From assembly GCA_963693315.1 (NCBI GenBank), contig OY856186.1, forward strand, positions 75,482,837 to 75,546,836: a stretch of 64,000 nucleotides of DNA, given 5' to 3'. Position numbers and translations under genes: made by a program. A model generated the notes under the pieces. The model had not been told where the DNA came from, did not search any database, and saw only the letters and a program-made list of their open reading frames with translations. Shown piece after piece: positions 45,213-56,799 of the stretch; positions within the stretch are counted from its first letter, which is position 1, and every line of letters starts with the position of its first letter. Origin of the DNA: Diogma glabrata (taxonomy: Eukaryota > Arthropoda > Insecta > Diptera > Cylindrotomidae).

Positions 45213-45330
45213 GGGTGGAATGCATAAAACCTAGTAACTAGGTTTTCTAAGTGTTTACTAGTTTTATTATATATTAAAAACCTAGCAAACACTTAAAAAA
45301 CCTAGATACTAGGTTTTATGCATTTCACCC
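45213..45330. mobile_element. 118-bp MITE, ATT target duplication
   Basis: GGGTGGAATGCATAAAACC and ggttttatgcatttcaccc ends; inner aaacctagta(a)ctaggttt palindromes; ATT at 45210-45212 and 45331-45333. Confidence 0.88.
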
Positions 45331-45419
45331 ATTATATGTTGTTCGGCGGTCTTTTAATTATTAAGTTAAATAAATTAGATTTTATGTTTCCTTCTTTATT
45401 GTTCATCAGGTTCAACAGT

Positions 45420-45893
45420 TCATTGTTCATCCAATGGTAGATTTTCAATGCCAGCCTTGTTCAACAATTTCAGTGGTTGTGACAACGCTGTTAATGAAAT
45501 CTTGTTTTGCAAAGCCCATTGCCCCAGTTCGTTCAACAGATCTATTTTAGTTTGAGCGTTATGCTCATATTCCAGGTGTTCGCGCATCAACTCCTCAGCA
45601 ATATCTGCTTCTGATAATAAAAATTCAGCATTTTCACCAACTTGGGATGTACAATTATCTGGCATATCATCGTCACACTCTACATTTTCATCACAAGTAA
45701 CACTATCGGGGATGGTATTTTTGATCATAGCATTTTCTGCTGGCAAATTATTTTCAAAAATGGCATTCAGTTGTTGTGGCGGCGGCCGATCTATTTCTTC
45801 ATCCATGGACACATTTGATGCATCAAATCTTGCTTCGAATTCGGCCGCTCTCTTCCGCCGCATTATGTAGTATCGACCGTTTTTCAGAGGCAT
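45420..45893 (-). CDS. Unrecognised acidic protein, 157 residues
   Basis: ATG at 45893, TGA at 45417-45419, and AATAAA 20 bases further on (about 45397). Base composition is richer in G+C than its surroundings and codon use looks protein-like. Residues 1-20 are basic (KNGRYYIMRRKRAAEFE), 30-105 are acidic with a PPPQQ turn and many Asp/Glu/Asn, and 110-155 are predicted helical (LNELGQWALQNKISL, LSQPLKLLNKAG). The last block recalls, from memory, a helical motif (L..WAL...IS..AL..LL..L) in several transposon-encoded insect proteins, but I cannot name the family. It lies in the 5.2-kb block between the two minisatellites. Could be the 5' part of a longer, truncated gene. Confidence 0.55.
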   Translation of the reverse strand: MPLKNGRYYIMRRKRAAEFEARFDASNVSMDEEIDRPPPQQLNAIFENNLPAENAMIKNTIPDSVTCDENVECDDDMPDNCTSQVGENAEFLLSEADIAEELMREHLEYEHNAQTKIDLLNELGQWALQNKISLTALSQPLKLLNKAGIENLPLDEQ

Positions 45894-46585
45894 TTTTTAC
45901 TATTTAAAACAACGTTAGTGAGAGAAATATATAATAAAGACTGTATCCGAGCGATTTGATCGATATACTGCGCACTAATAATAAATGTCATCGGAAAACG
46001 AGATTTGCTATAAATCTTTATGGATATTTATAAACACATATACTTATTATATGTATTATATGAAAAAGACAGCAAAAATTTAGTTAACATTCGTTCACTA
46101 AACCAAATTAAATGCAATATTACATGTAAAACTCGACCTATTTAACTTAACAACTGTCTGAGAATTTTTTTTAAGTTTCAATGTTCCGTAGTTATATTAA
46201 TTTTAGGCTATTTAACTTATTTCATGAAATAACTGTTGCAATGTCAGCTAAATTAACGCTAGCTAAACCACAGGTAATAAGTTAAATACATGTATTAGAT
46301 ACACCTTTGTAACTTAAATTTTCACTTAAAACATGAAATACATGTACTATCTGTATTACATGATTTTTTGTACTTAAATTTGTATACTTAATATGTTAAA
46401 TTTACCTATTAACTTATTCTTTTACACCAAAAACATATTAACTATAATTTTCGACTAAAAATACATGTACACTAATTAGCTGAAACAGTCATCTATTACC
46501 TTTTTCCACATGTTTAACCAAACTTTTACTTAAATTTAACCAAATCCCAAAATGGTTCACATAAATTTCACTGTGTGCTGGCTGG

Positions 46586-46669
46586 GGGGTGTCAAGGGTG
46601 TCAAGGGTGTCAAGGGTGTCAAGGGTGTCAAGTGTGTCAAGGTGTCAAGGGTGTCAAGGGTGTCAAAGA
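46586..46669. repeat. Minisatellite GGTGTCAAGG, array 2
   Basis: About eight units of the same 10-mer as array 1, same strand. Confidence 0.96.
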
Positions 46670-46749
46670 ATAATTAAATGATTAATTAATTTCTGTGTAG
46701 ATAATAACGGTGATGGGACGGTTTATATTTCATCGAGTTATGAACAGTT

Positions 46750-46800
46750 TGAGTGTAGCGTTAGACATAGTGTAGCGTCAGACAGAGTGTAGCGCAAACA
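46750..46800. repeat. 18-bp tandem repeat, three units
   Basis: agtgtagcg(t)tagacat, agtgtagcgtcagacag, agtgtagcgcaaac. Confidence 0.8.
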
Positions 46801-46964
46801 ATTTTATGTTTTTAACGCAACATTTTTTGGAAGTCGCATTAGAAGTTTTACTTCAATAACCTGTTCCCTGAAAATGACGGATTCAAAAAAAAAAAAAATA
46901 AAGTTGTTTCCATTTGTTTTACGGCGCTGTTATGTATGGCCTCTATGAAACTACTTTTGTTCTC

Positions 46965-47527
46965 TTCCATTTAATTATATCAGCTTTATTTGTATGTTTT
47001 TTCGATAATAATAGTATGTATTATTGTATTGTTTTCTAACCTATAGCCTAATGATCTTAACCTACTGTCTAATGAAAATTTTCCTATAAAAAATTATCAT
47101 TATTCAATTGGTATGATTCCAATTGGTCAAATTGTTTTGATTTCATTAAAATTATTTTCAAATTATAATCACAATTGCTTTGATAAGTTTTGTTCAAAAA
47201 TCAAATTTTAATTTAAATTCTCTTATTTCGTTTAGTTGAACTTGGTTGATTGTATATGAAGGGCGTTTTTTATGATCAGGGTTTTTTTATTAAGAAATTT
47301 GATTTATCAATTAAAACAATAAAGATTTATTGTTTTAATTGAAGAAAATGTTTTTATTTTTTATAATACACAATTCTTTGTCAGAGAATAAAGTATTGTA
47401 ATCGATTCGTGAATAATAAATTTTATTCTCTCGTAAATTAAAATTCTCGCTCGTGCCTCGCTCAAATTTTAAACTTTTGCTTGAGAATAAACTATTTCAT
47501 TATACACTCATTGATTAAACTACTATT
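46965..47527 (+). repeat. 563-bp dispersed repeat, copy A (partner 55683-56249)
   Basis: Nearly identical over its whole length to 55683-56249 in the same orientation, from ccatttaattatatcagctt to ctcattgattaaactactat. It includes a palindrome ttaaaacaataaagatttattgttttaa and a segment attctcgctcgtgcctcgctc. No ORF; flanks differ, so it is a dispersed element rather than a segmental duplication. Confidence 0.88.
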
Positions 47528-48380
47528 AAATTTTTCCTTTTTTAAGAATATTATTGCGGTTATACAAACAATAAAAAGTTTAAGAATGCGGTGTCTTCAA
47601 TTGATGGAAACGCAAAGAATCATCACTTGCCAAATACTTGGCATAAAAATTTATCGAAAAACAAAATTAACTGTTAACGAGCTTTGGCATCCAAAGCTCG
47701 ATGAATGAAAATGTTTTTTTCTACTTCAAGCTACGAAAATATCATTTTAATATATAGTAAAACCTATGTGAAAGGGAAACTTTTTCTAAGTAGTGACTGA
47801 AAATGTTTTCAGTCACTAGGACGGAAAGTAAATAAGTTTCGGTGGTCGCCTACAGGTGGTGGTTATTTAAAGGATTGAATAAATAATTGAATATTTGAGA
47901 TTGAATTTGATTTACTGTTTCTGTTGCTGTGTTTATTTCTGTCAATGTCGCAGTATTTTGAAGGGATTGAATATTTTGAATATTTTGATCGAATCGAATC
48001 GAAACTAATCATTATATCAATTGTGTGTAATTAATTAATTAAACTAATAATGAGTGTGTTTTTTTTCTATATCGGAGAAATCGGAGCAATAAAATAAAAT
48101 TTGTATCAGATATATCGTATAATTTTTTCCTCTAATAATTAACTGTCAGATATAAAATATATTCTCTGAGTTCTTTCCGCCAAAAAAAAATAAAAAAAAA
48201 TTTGTTAAATAAATAAATAAATTTTATTAAAAAATTTATTTTTATTTGTTTTTAATTGAAACTTTACCAACAATTTTTTAAATTTATACTTTAAACGATG
48301 ACTTCCAGTCGGTAAAAAAATATCTGTAATATCTGTAAAAGTTTTTAGAGAAAATATATGAACTATTTTCATTATTCATA
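47528..48380. other. AT-rich DNA, nothing recognised
   Basis: No supported feature. Confidence 0.4.
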
Positions 48381-48547
48381 TTGACTGTGTAAAAAATAAA
48401 CAATTATATATTGCATTTTTACCAGTGTAAAATAATGTTATTATTGTGTTCGCCTGTTATTATTTCTTCTGTAGGCGAACACAATAATAACATTATTTTA
48501 CACTGGTAAAAATGTGATATATAATTGTTTATTTTTTACACAGTCAA
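48381..48547. repeat. Near-perfect 167-bp hairpin (MITE-like)
   Basis: ttgactgtgtaaaaaataaa ... ttattgtgttcgcctg is followed after about 18 bases by its complement ending ttttttacacagtcaa. Only one or two mismatches over about 73-bp arms. Confidence 0.9.
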
Positions 48548-48639
48548 ATTTAGATATGTCGTTTTAAAACCTTACAAGTAGATGAATTTGTAAATATTAT
48601 CATTTATATTTACAAGCGTAGAAAAAATAGCGTTTTCTA

Positions 48640-48720
48640 TGCGTGGTAAAAACGTTTTTGCGTTCCTGAACTTATTCCTTAACCGTTCAGTCACGCAAAA
48701 AGAGACGTTTTCACCACTTG
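48640..48720. repeat. Imperfect hairpin
   Basis: gtggtaaaaacgtttttgcg / cgcaaaaagagacgttttcac with gttcctgaac / gttcag inside. Confidence 0.6.
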
Positions 48721-48730
48721 TATAAAAATC

Positions 48731-51700
48731 TACTATTTTTAATTTTTGTTCATTTAAAAACGTTGAAATAATGTTAATAAAAGTGACGTGTGAAACGAAA
48801 ATTACTATAAATGGTTTAACTGTTGTTTACCGTCAACATGGAAAAAAATAAATAAAAAAAAACAAACTCCAAAATGTTGGTCAGTTAGTTTTAGTATTGA
48901 CCACTAAGTTTCAGGTCGAAATAATTGTCCAATAATTTTTAAGATAAAGACTGGAACTCGAATTAATTGACGTGGACAATATATTGTAATAACCAATTAA
49001 TTGCTACGTCAAGACATAGTGACTGATGAGTGACAGTCAAATTTTACGACTGATGAAATTTTAAGCACTTTTGAATTTTTGTCAAAAATTCAAGATGGAC
49101 ATTCATTATTGATCGTGCATGGGCCAAATAAAGAGTCTAAAAAAGGTACAAAGAGACTTGGGTCCGGTGTCCTTAAGGGTTGTCCGGTTATCCCACTTAC
49201 AATTACTTGTCTTTGATTGATTATTTTAGAAAAAAAAATCTTTTTTAGACAATTTTTTTTTCACCTGTTAAGATAAATAGTGGTCAGGCAAAAATTAAAA
49301 TTGGGACCAATATTCTAACTGATGGAATATTCCTCATTCATGTAAAATACTTCCTTCGTAATGATTAAATTTAGAACCCACAAATTATATGGAGGATCAT
49401 CCGAGTAAGCAATAGCATAGCATCACTAAGCGATACTGCATTACTAAGATTGAACGTGCTACCGTCAACTGATTATAGCTTTCTTGCGCCATTAACCCTA
49501 AGTTACCACATTGCTAGTGATATCACGCTATCATCGCCAGTGGCATGTGATATACCACTTTCAACTCGTATATGAAAAGCAGGAATTCGAATCACAATGC
49601 ACGTTGTGCTTAATGGTAATAACCAATAAACATTAAATCTATTCATCGACATATTGAAATATATGTTATGTAAGGTTTTCGTCATAATATTATATGTTAC
49701 TAAAAAATTGTTTAAATTTATAAAAAGTAGAATAGTGGTCTGTAGTTGTAGAGTATTTATTTGTATTAGAATATTTTCTCGTTTGATTAGAATTGTATAT
49801 TGAGATGATGTGGAGAAATGGTAAATTGATTTATGTGTGATGAAAGCACAATTAAAAAGAAACAAAAGATAGAGAATTTTAGATATCAAATTAATCAAAT
49901 TGAGTGATCAGAAGATTATGTAAATTTAAATCAAATAGGAAACATTGTGGAAGTTTTTATTGTAATTTTGTGGTTTGTCAATTGAGAAAATAAGTAGAAA
50001 ATTAATTAATAAAGTATGAAATATTTTTATCCAAAAGATGTTCGTTGTATTATTTGTTTTAAATTATGTTGTTGTTTAAATGGTCGTAAACACCATCAAG
50101 CAGAAAAACACACAGATAAATTTAATTTAAAAAAAATTTCATTGGATATTTATAACGGTAACGAATTTCAGTTAAAGAACAAACATTCAACAAAGCTAAT
50201 AATTCAAAATTGTTGTAAAAAAATCATTTACCACTCAAGTGTGGTTAGCGTTTTAAGAGATTTAATTATCAATGATTTCCCTATGGTCGGCCGCCAAACT
50301 ATAGACTCAACACTAAAAGTAGCACTTTAGCTCCTAATTAAATAATATACTATTTTGGAAACTGGTTCAGATATATTTTACTGTTTTGCATACTCTAACT
50401 ATGTTATTTCTATATGTGAGAAAGGTTCGAATCTGTTCCAAAACACGTTGTAACCACGGACTATTTTCAATTTTTACTCTAAAATAATAATTTTCAAATT
50501 CAATAATAATTTTATTAATTTTCTTGAATTGTAATAAACGTAGACATTTATATGTACCACTGTACAGTTAAACATTTTTTTTGATGATTTAAATAAACTC
50601 AATTACAATTAAAAATACAAGTTTTGTATAAATGATTGGTTGTATTAGTGGAAATTGTTGTTACATGATGGAAAATGAAACAGAAGATCTGGAAGATTGT
50701 GTATTTAAGCGATCAAATTTGTTTGATCGAGGATCAGTATAAATTTAAAATCAGTATATAAAATTGAATGTAAGTGATTAGTATTCATTTAAATTAAAAT
50801 AAAACAAAGAAAAAATATTTTTATGTTGTAAAGTTAACTGTGGAAAAGTAAAAAATCACTAGAAATTTTATTAGAAATAAAACCAATAAATAAAATTAAA
50901 TTAAAACAGTTTTATGTAATGTTTTCTGTACTCGCAATTCATCGTAGCACATTATAGAATATCTTACTTGGTATTTACCCAAATTATGAAACTAACGAAT
51001 TTTTCTTTATACAACGAAGTGCCGTTTATAATGATCATTGATTTATTACATGCACTCTAGATTATTGGAATCGTTGACAAAAATAAACACAAAAATCAAA
51101 AGTTTTTTCACGCAATATAGTTATTGGAAAATTTAAATAAGAAATTACATTTGGGATTTAATATTAACACTGATAGTAATTTTGTAACAATGATTGAAAT
51201 TTTATTACAAAATTTCGAAGGATACGAAGAGATAACTTTCGGTGAAACTTGCTGGATAGAAAACGAGAAAACTAGTGGAAGATGCTAATCATATTAATGG
51301 ATTTCTAGCCGATCAACATTCAACATTAAGTGATGTATGCTTTTTAAATTTTAATTTGTGTAATTTTTGTTGATTTATTTTTATACTGATAAATTATTTT
51401 TCATGTTAGCTAATTAATAGTTTTATTAAATTATTCATTCTGTGATGTAATAAGAGGTCTCAAAGTGTAAATTTGTTTGTCGCATAGATTTAGTGTTCCG
51501 GTGTAATATTACAGTGTTCATATATTTTTTGAGCTTTCCGGTGTAAAGTAATATTATAATTTTGTAACAAGTCCAAATCAGTTTAACGTATAAGAGAAAT
51601 TGAGTTTTTCTCTGAGTAAAAAATCCAAAACTGTCATATTGAAAAATTCAAATTATTTCCTTAGTACTTGAGTTACTTGAACTACTCACAAAAATCCTAC

Positions 51701-52067
51701 ATAATATAATTCAATTTCTATTCCAACTCTAGTATGAATTCAAAATTCTAAATCAGTTTAATGTAAATATGTGGTGGTAGTAATATTTATGAATGGTCGA
51801 TATTCATCACTGTACGGAGTTTTTATGCATGCTTAGGAAACTGCATCTGTTTCCCTCTAGGTGTTTTGCACTACAAATATTCAAAGGCGCGTTATATAAG
51901 TTGTGGGTGATCGAAATTTGACGATTGTCACCAACGGTTTTCGAACGATTTTAAATACATCAGCTCCAAACATACTTTTACTGTCGATTTTTACTCGTCA
52001 GACGGTAAGTTTCGGTGGTTTCAATCCACAAAGATTTTAAAAAAGCTTTAAATAACCCTTGACAGCA
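48731..52067. other. Long AT-rich stretch, nothing firmly recognised
   Basis: About 3.3 kb with no TE motif or repeat that could be supported. A 104-codon open frame at 50016-50330 has Cys and His residues but no recognisable domain. Confidence 0.4.
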
Positions 52068-52135
52068 CATGTTGTTGTGAGACCAAGGTCTTTAAAGCTA
52101 CTTACGTATTGTTGTGCAATATCCTATTACACTAC
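52068..52135 (+). repeat. Short dispersed repeat (copy 3)
   Basis: catgttgttgtgagaccaag gtctttaaag and gtattgttgtgcaatatcct correspond to the complement of 18450-18520. Confidence 0.55.
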
Positions 52136-53214
52136 TTTTTGTATTTAACAAAAAACACGAACTTGGGTTATACGTAGGGCTCATAAACGCTTATGTTTTA
52201 ATTCCAAAACATTTCTTTATCAATTTGTACAAACTGTAAATGGACTGTCCAATCGATTTTGCATTTCTTAAAACGGATCACATATACATTTTATTAAAAG
52301 CATAAAATGTATCATAAATAAAACAACTCAGTTGTTATGCAAATTAACTCAAAATATTCCAATAAACTAAGCACAAAATGAAATACATATTTCACATAAA
52401 TAAAGTAAAAAAAATAAAAATAATTTCAATGGTAAAGAACTTTTTTTCGTTGTTGTCGATTCATTGAGATATAAAATAATAATAAATCGATTGAAAAAGA
52501 ACCTCAATTAAATTTTTGTTTTACAATACCACCGCGTCACACTCTGACTTCACAATTATTCACGAATTAATGATCTTCAATTTTCACGTAACTATTGAAC
52601 CTATGTTAATTATAATGACATCATTCCTAATGATAATCATGAATATAATGCTTTAAAGGTGAATGTTACTGGATGAAATTATTTTTTGAACGAATATAAT
52701 CGGTGACTCAATCCAATTCACTTAAACAAATATTTTGAATTTATTAGGAATTATAAAGCTTATCGTTTGTTAATTTCGTGTTGATCGTTACGGATATAAT
52801 AAAACTATTCTAGGCGAGGAGAAATACTTACATAATGTGAGTGGAAATTATAAATATTTGAAGTATCTTGACCATGATGTTCATATAAAAAGATTTCGAA
52901 GTTGTGGTTTATCTTAAGAAATAGATTCACACGTTTGAGCATAATTTATTACAGTAACAAACTATTAACGATATACTATTACCTGAAAATGTTTGGGTGT
53001 AAACAGTTTGGGGTCGAAAAATGATCCTTTTTCAAAAAAGTTTCCGTCGCTCCGGTACACCAATACATTTTTTTTCAGAATCACCAAAATATTCACAAAA
53101 CAACTATAACCACATCATTCGGGCTGTGTAAGCTCACTTGTGTGGCTAGCGTTTGTGAAATCATCAGTCATTTATGTGAAATCATCAGTCAGTATACTCA
53201 TAGCTTATATATAG
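52136..53214. other. AT-rich DNA, nothing recognised
   Basis: No supported feature. Confidence 0.4.
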
Positions 53215-53690
53215 CATAAATCTCAGTTCGATAAACGTATTTCCCAAATCTCTTTCTGGATTCGATCAGTGATTATAGGAAACAAAAGCACCATATTAAG
53301 TATTCAACGTCTTTACAGTTTCACAACAACAGGAAAACAATACAGCAACACAATATTCCTATAGAGAATCTTCTTTGCATAGCTTCAGAAGCTTCAACGA
53401 TTGGTTGTAGAAATTTCCAGTATAATACAGCTTTCAAAACAATACACAATATGTATTTCTATTCAATAACATACAAAACTTTATTTACAATTGAATTTCA
53501 GGTAACACATTTTCAATTTGAAATTCTTATACTTTCGTAGTCTAATTTCAACTATCTCTCGTTCTGCAAAAAGGAATTCCTTAAATACAATTTTAATTTA
53601 TCTCGAGAATATTCCAGGTAAATTCAAAATTTCTTTATAAAGAAAATTCGAGAAATTCTGAGAATAATCGACGTCGTTATTTTGCATGTA
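53215..53690 (-). repeat. Diverged LTR fragment related to the 12994-13644 LTR
   Basis: cgataaacgtatttcccaa, ttaagtattcaac, ggaaaacaatacagcaacac, aatattcctatagagaat and gaaatttccagta follow the same order and spacing as the LTR at 13035-13260, with many substitutions. No matching second LTR or internal region nearby, so it is a solo or truncated relic of a related family. Confidence 0.75.
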
Positions 53691-53978
53691 TCTTATTTCA
53701 TGTTTTTGTTTTTTCGATCCTTCTTGGAATTTAAAACACATGTTTAGTTTAATAGTGTGTAAACATCGATTTCGTTTTCGCTTATTGTGTCTAGTAATAA
53801 AACGTAAACAACATGTGTTTGCAACTTTTAATTTTTATGGAGAGATTTTATTTTTGAATTTAGTTTTCAGCAGAGATGTGCAGATTCGGTACTTTGAGTA
53901 ATCATGAGTACTCGTTACTTTTCAAGCAAATACTCGTTAGTTTTTATTCGTTACAAAGAAATCATATCCGAAGTCCGA

Positions 53979-54164
53979 ATACAGTGAAAGGTCCTTCTCG
54001 AAATTAAAATTAATTAAAAATTACTTAAGAAATTCGATAGGACAGCAACGGTTAAGCGATTTAGGAATACTAGCAATAGAAAATGAGCGTGCAAAGTCAG
54101 CAAATTTCGAAAATTTAATAGATATGTTTGCAGAAGTGAAAAGCCGTAAAAAAACATTTGATTA
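53979..54164 (+). pseudogene. hAT transposase C-terminal dimerisation domain
   Basis: One open segment reads RSFSKLKLIKNYLRNSIGQQ, RLSDLGILAIENERA, then FENLIDMFAEVKSRKKTFD and stop. This is the hAT family dimerisation motif (ERSFSKLKLIK..LRS.M...RL..LA.LSIE...). The upstream catalytic region is absent. Confidence 0.85.
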
Positions 54165-54237
54165 AAATATAGGAGTAAAACAACAAGAATTTGGTTACCT
54201 ATTTAAAAATGTTGATGTACCCATTATAATGTTTACT

Positions 54238-54277
<40 letters not shown>

Positions 54278-54492
54278 AATGGATATTTTTAATTTGTTTT
54301 TGTTAATTAGATGTAAGAAATAAATATTTACTTATATACTATTTTATGTTATTATGACTGATATCTTTTATGTTAATAAACCTACAAATATACAAAAAAA
54401 TGTAAAATAAAAAAACTTCTTTTTTTTCTGGGGAGAGGGGGCGCTCAAATTTTAATCGCACCCCGGCGCCACTTGAGCTTGTTACGCCTCTG
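54165..54492 (+). mobile_element. 3' end of the same hAT element with terminal repeat
   Basis: After the stop comes a T-run and then ggcgccacttgagcttgtta followed by cgcctctg, the complement of a CAGAGGCGTAAC terminus that I associate with hAT elements. The left end of the element was not found. Confidence 0.6.
54241..54274. repeat. Poly(T) tract
   Basis: About 34 consecutive T, flanked by a duplicated TTTACTAATnnat / TTTACTAATgg context, consistent with slippage or a small poly(A)-tailed insertion. Confidence 0.85.
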
Positions 54493-55110
54493 TGGTGGAC
54501 CCCCCAACCCTTTATCCAATGTGCTCCAAAAGCTGATAAAATCTTTCTCATGTTATTTAAAAGCTTTTTGCAACGTTTCATGAAAATCGATCGGTAATTG
54601 TAGGCTACAGTAGGGATAAAAACCTGAAAAAAAAACTTTTTAACCGGAAGTGATAAACCGGAAGTTGATAGGCAGAAATATTGGAAACAGTACTAAAACC
54701 TTATATACTAAGTTTCAATAAGATCATAGCCCGGGATCAGAAGTTATTCAAGATTTAAACTTAGAGGAGTTCGGGAGACCCCCCGCCATTTTGTCCAAAT
54801 TTGAAATGAATCCAGATCTTCCATTTTCAAGTGAACCTGTATCATTTGCCAAAGTTTCATCAAGATCCTATGCAGAAAACAATTTAAAATTGTGGTGATA
54901 GTAAGAGCAATGAGCATGCATGCACAATGAAAAAACTTTTTTCTGAGACAGCATATAAAAAGTCTATTTTCATGCAGGCTTAATCTCTTGTGAAATGGTT
55001 TTTTTTTTCAAATAACAAATTGTAGTTGCTATGGTATTTTCATGTTATTTTACAAAGTTTAAAACAAAGCAACCATGACAAAATAGAATATGAATTTTGA
55101 ATGTTATGTT
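54493..55110. other. Unassigned DNA
   Basis: Contains gaccccccaaccc / gagaccccccgcc and two ccggaagt motifs near 54645-54665. No gene supported. Confidence 0.4.
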
Positions 55111-55515
55111 AGGCGCTTTCCAATCGAGTGAATTTCTGAATGATTCACTTAAAATGAATTGGTCTAATATTCAGTAAATCATCAAAAATAGAGCCAAAAC
55201 AACAAAAAACAGCAATTTATTTGACATTTAAAAAAAACATAACCAAAATCGAAAATTTAGACACAAACAAATAGTATATTCCGATTTATTTTTTTATTAT
55301 TTTTAACGTTTGACCACAAACCGTAAATAAAAAAATATGAATATGTTGAACTGATGAACCTATTTTTTCCTTCACTTTATTCAATTCAATTCAGTTCTGT
55401 AGTAGCTCAGTTTACGTTCAGTGGAAACTGAATATTACCATTGGAACATACAAATTCCGGAATACAATTCAGTTTAAGTGAATCATTCAGTAATTCACTC
55501 GATTGGAAAGCGCCT
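55111..55515. mobile_element. 405-bp MITE AGGCGCTTTCCAATC, GTT target duplication
   Basis: AGGCGCTTTCCAATCGAGTG at the left is exactly inverted at the right; TIR similarity extends about 50 bp. GTT at 55108-55110 and 55516-55518. A half copy lies at 39735-39914. Confidence 0.92.
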
Positions 55516-55682
55516 GTTGTCGATTTCAAATTTAATAATTTATAATAAATATCGTTTATATATTTACTATATTGTAGAAAAAGTTTAAATTTCCTACGCG
55601 AGATGAAAACGTTTTACCTTCGTGAAATCGAAGCTATCACGTCTCGTGAACAAATTTTCACTCACGAAACAACAGTGTTTAT

Positions 55683-56249
55683 TCTCCTCCATTTAATTAT
55701 ATCAGCTTTGTTTGTATGTTTTTTCGATAATAATAGTATGTATTATTGTATTGTTTTCTAACCTATAGCCTAATGAACTTAACCTACTGTCTAATGAAAA
55801 TTTTCCTATAAAAAATTATCATTATTCAATTGGTATGATTCCAATTGGTCAAATTGTTTTGATTTCATTAAAATTATTTTCAAATTATAATCACAATTGC
55901 TTTGATAAGTTTTGTTCAAAAACCAAATTTTAAGTTAAATTCTCTTATTTCGTTTAGTTGAACTTGTTTGATTGTATGAGATGGGCGTTTTTTATCATCA
56001 GGGTTTTTTTAATAAGAAATTTGATTTATCAATTAAAACAATAAAGATTTATTGTTTTAATTGAAGGAAATGTTTTTATTTTTTATAATACACAATTCTT
56101 TGTCAGAGAATAAAGTATTGTAATCGATTCGTGTTTAATGAATTTTATTCTCTCGCAAATCAAAATTCTCGCTCGTGCCTCACTCAAATTTTAAACTTTT
56201 GCTTGAGAATAAACTATTTCATTATACACTCAGTGATTAAACTACTATT
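55683..56249 (+). repeat. 567-bp dispersed repeat, copy B
   Basis: See copy A at 46965-47527. The right end directly abuts the CATTACTTTTT array. Confidence 0.88.
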
Positions 56250-56261
56250 TCCTCTCTTGTA

Positions 56262-56448
56262 GCATTACTTTTTCATTACATTTTCATTACTTTTTATTGC
56301 TTTTCCATTACTTTCTCATTACTTTTTCTTTGCTTTTTCATTGCCTTTTCCTTCCTTTTGCCTTCAATATTTTTTTATTACTTTTATAAGGGAAAAGTAA
56401 TGAAAAACAATGAAAAGTAATGAAGAAGTAATGAAAAAGTAATGGAAG
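56262..56448. repeat. CATTACTTTTT array followed by its complement
   Basis: About eight imperfect cattactttt units (56262-56390), then aaaagtaatg units (56391-56445) in opposite sense, up to the LINE 3' end. Confidence 0.88.
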
Positions 56449-56479
56449 TGTTAGTCTTCTATGACCAAGTTGGTTGTAT

Positions 56480-56739
56480 TTGTGACAAGAGAGTTCAGCA
56501 CAGCTGCAGATGACGTGTTTTATGGTTTCCGCGTCCGAGTAGCAGAATCTACACCTGTCGGAAACAACAAGGCCCATTTTGTTAAGATAGTGGCTTAAAG
56601 GACCATGTCCAGTAACGCGCCACGTTAAAATTCTTAGAGAATCTCTGTTTAAATCGACTGTTTTTAAGGGTGAAACAGGGAGGTTACCTAGAAACTTCTG
56701 TGAGGGGACTAGTGTACTAGTCCCTCTCTGCTTCTCCAT
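56480..56739 (-). pseudogene. LINE C-terminal zinc-binding segment
   Basis: LRILTWRVTGHGPLSHYLNK then CRFCYSDAETIKHVICSC: a CxxC...HxxxC pattern that ends ORF2 in RNase H-bearing LINEs. The reading frame continues into the flanking array, so the true stop is lost or changed. Confidence 0.8.
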
Positions 56740-56799
56740 AATTTAGCATTTTGTTCTTGTTCCCATTCTTTGATTGTGCTTTTGAGCAAACCCTTGGCC

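Larger units (their letters stand above)
41393..46585. mobile_element. Candidate 5.2-kb insertion between two GGTGTCAAGG arrays
   Basis: The block lies between two arrays of the same 10-mer in the same orientation. Its two ends (41440-42260 and 46080-46560) share many short motifs, TTAAATTTAAC, TTAGCTAATTA and ACATGTA, some in inverse orientation. It contains one convincing ORF (45420-45893) and at least three nested MITEs. No precise TIR or target duplication was found, so the unit is a hypothesis. Confidence 0.35.

Noticed and set aside
50016..50330. 104-codon open frame with CxxC and HH residues
   Set aside because: No recognisable zinc-finger spacing, no flanking gene signals, AT-rich codon use equal to its surroundings.
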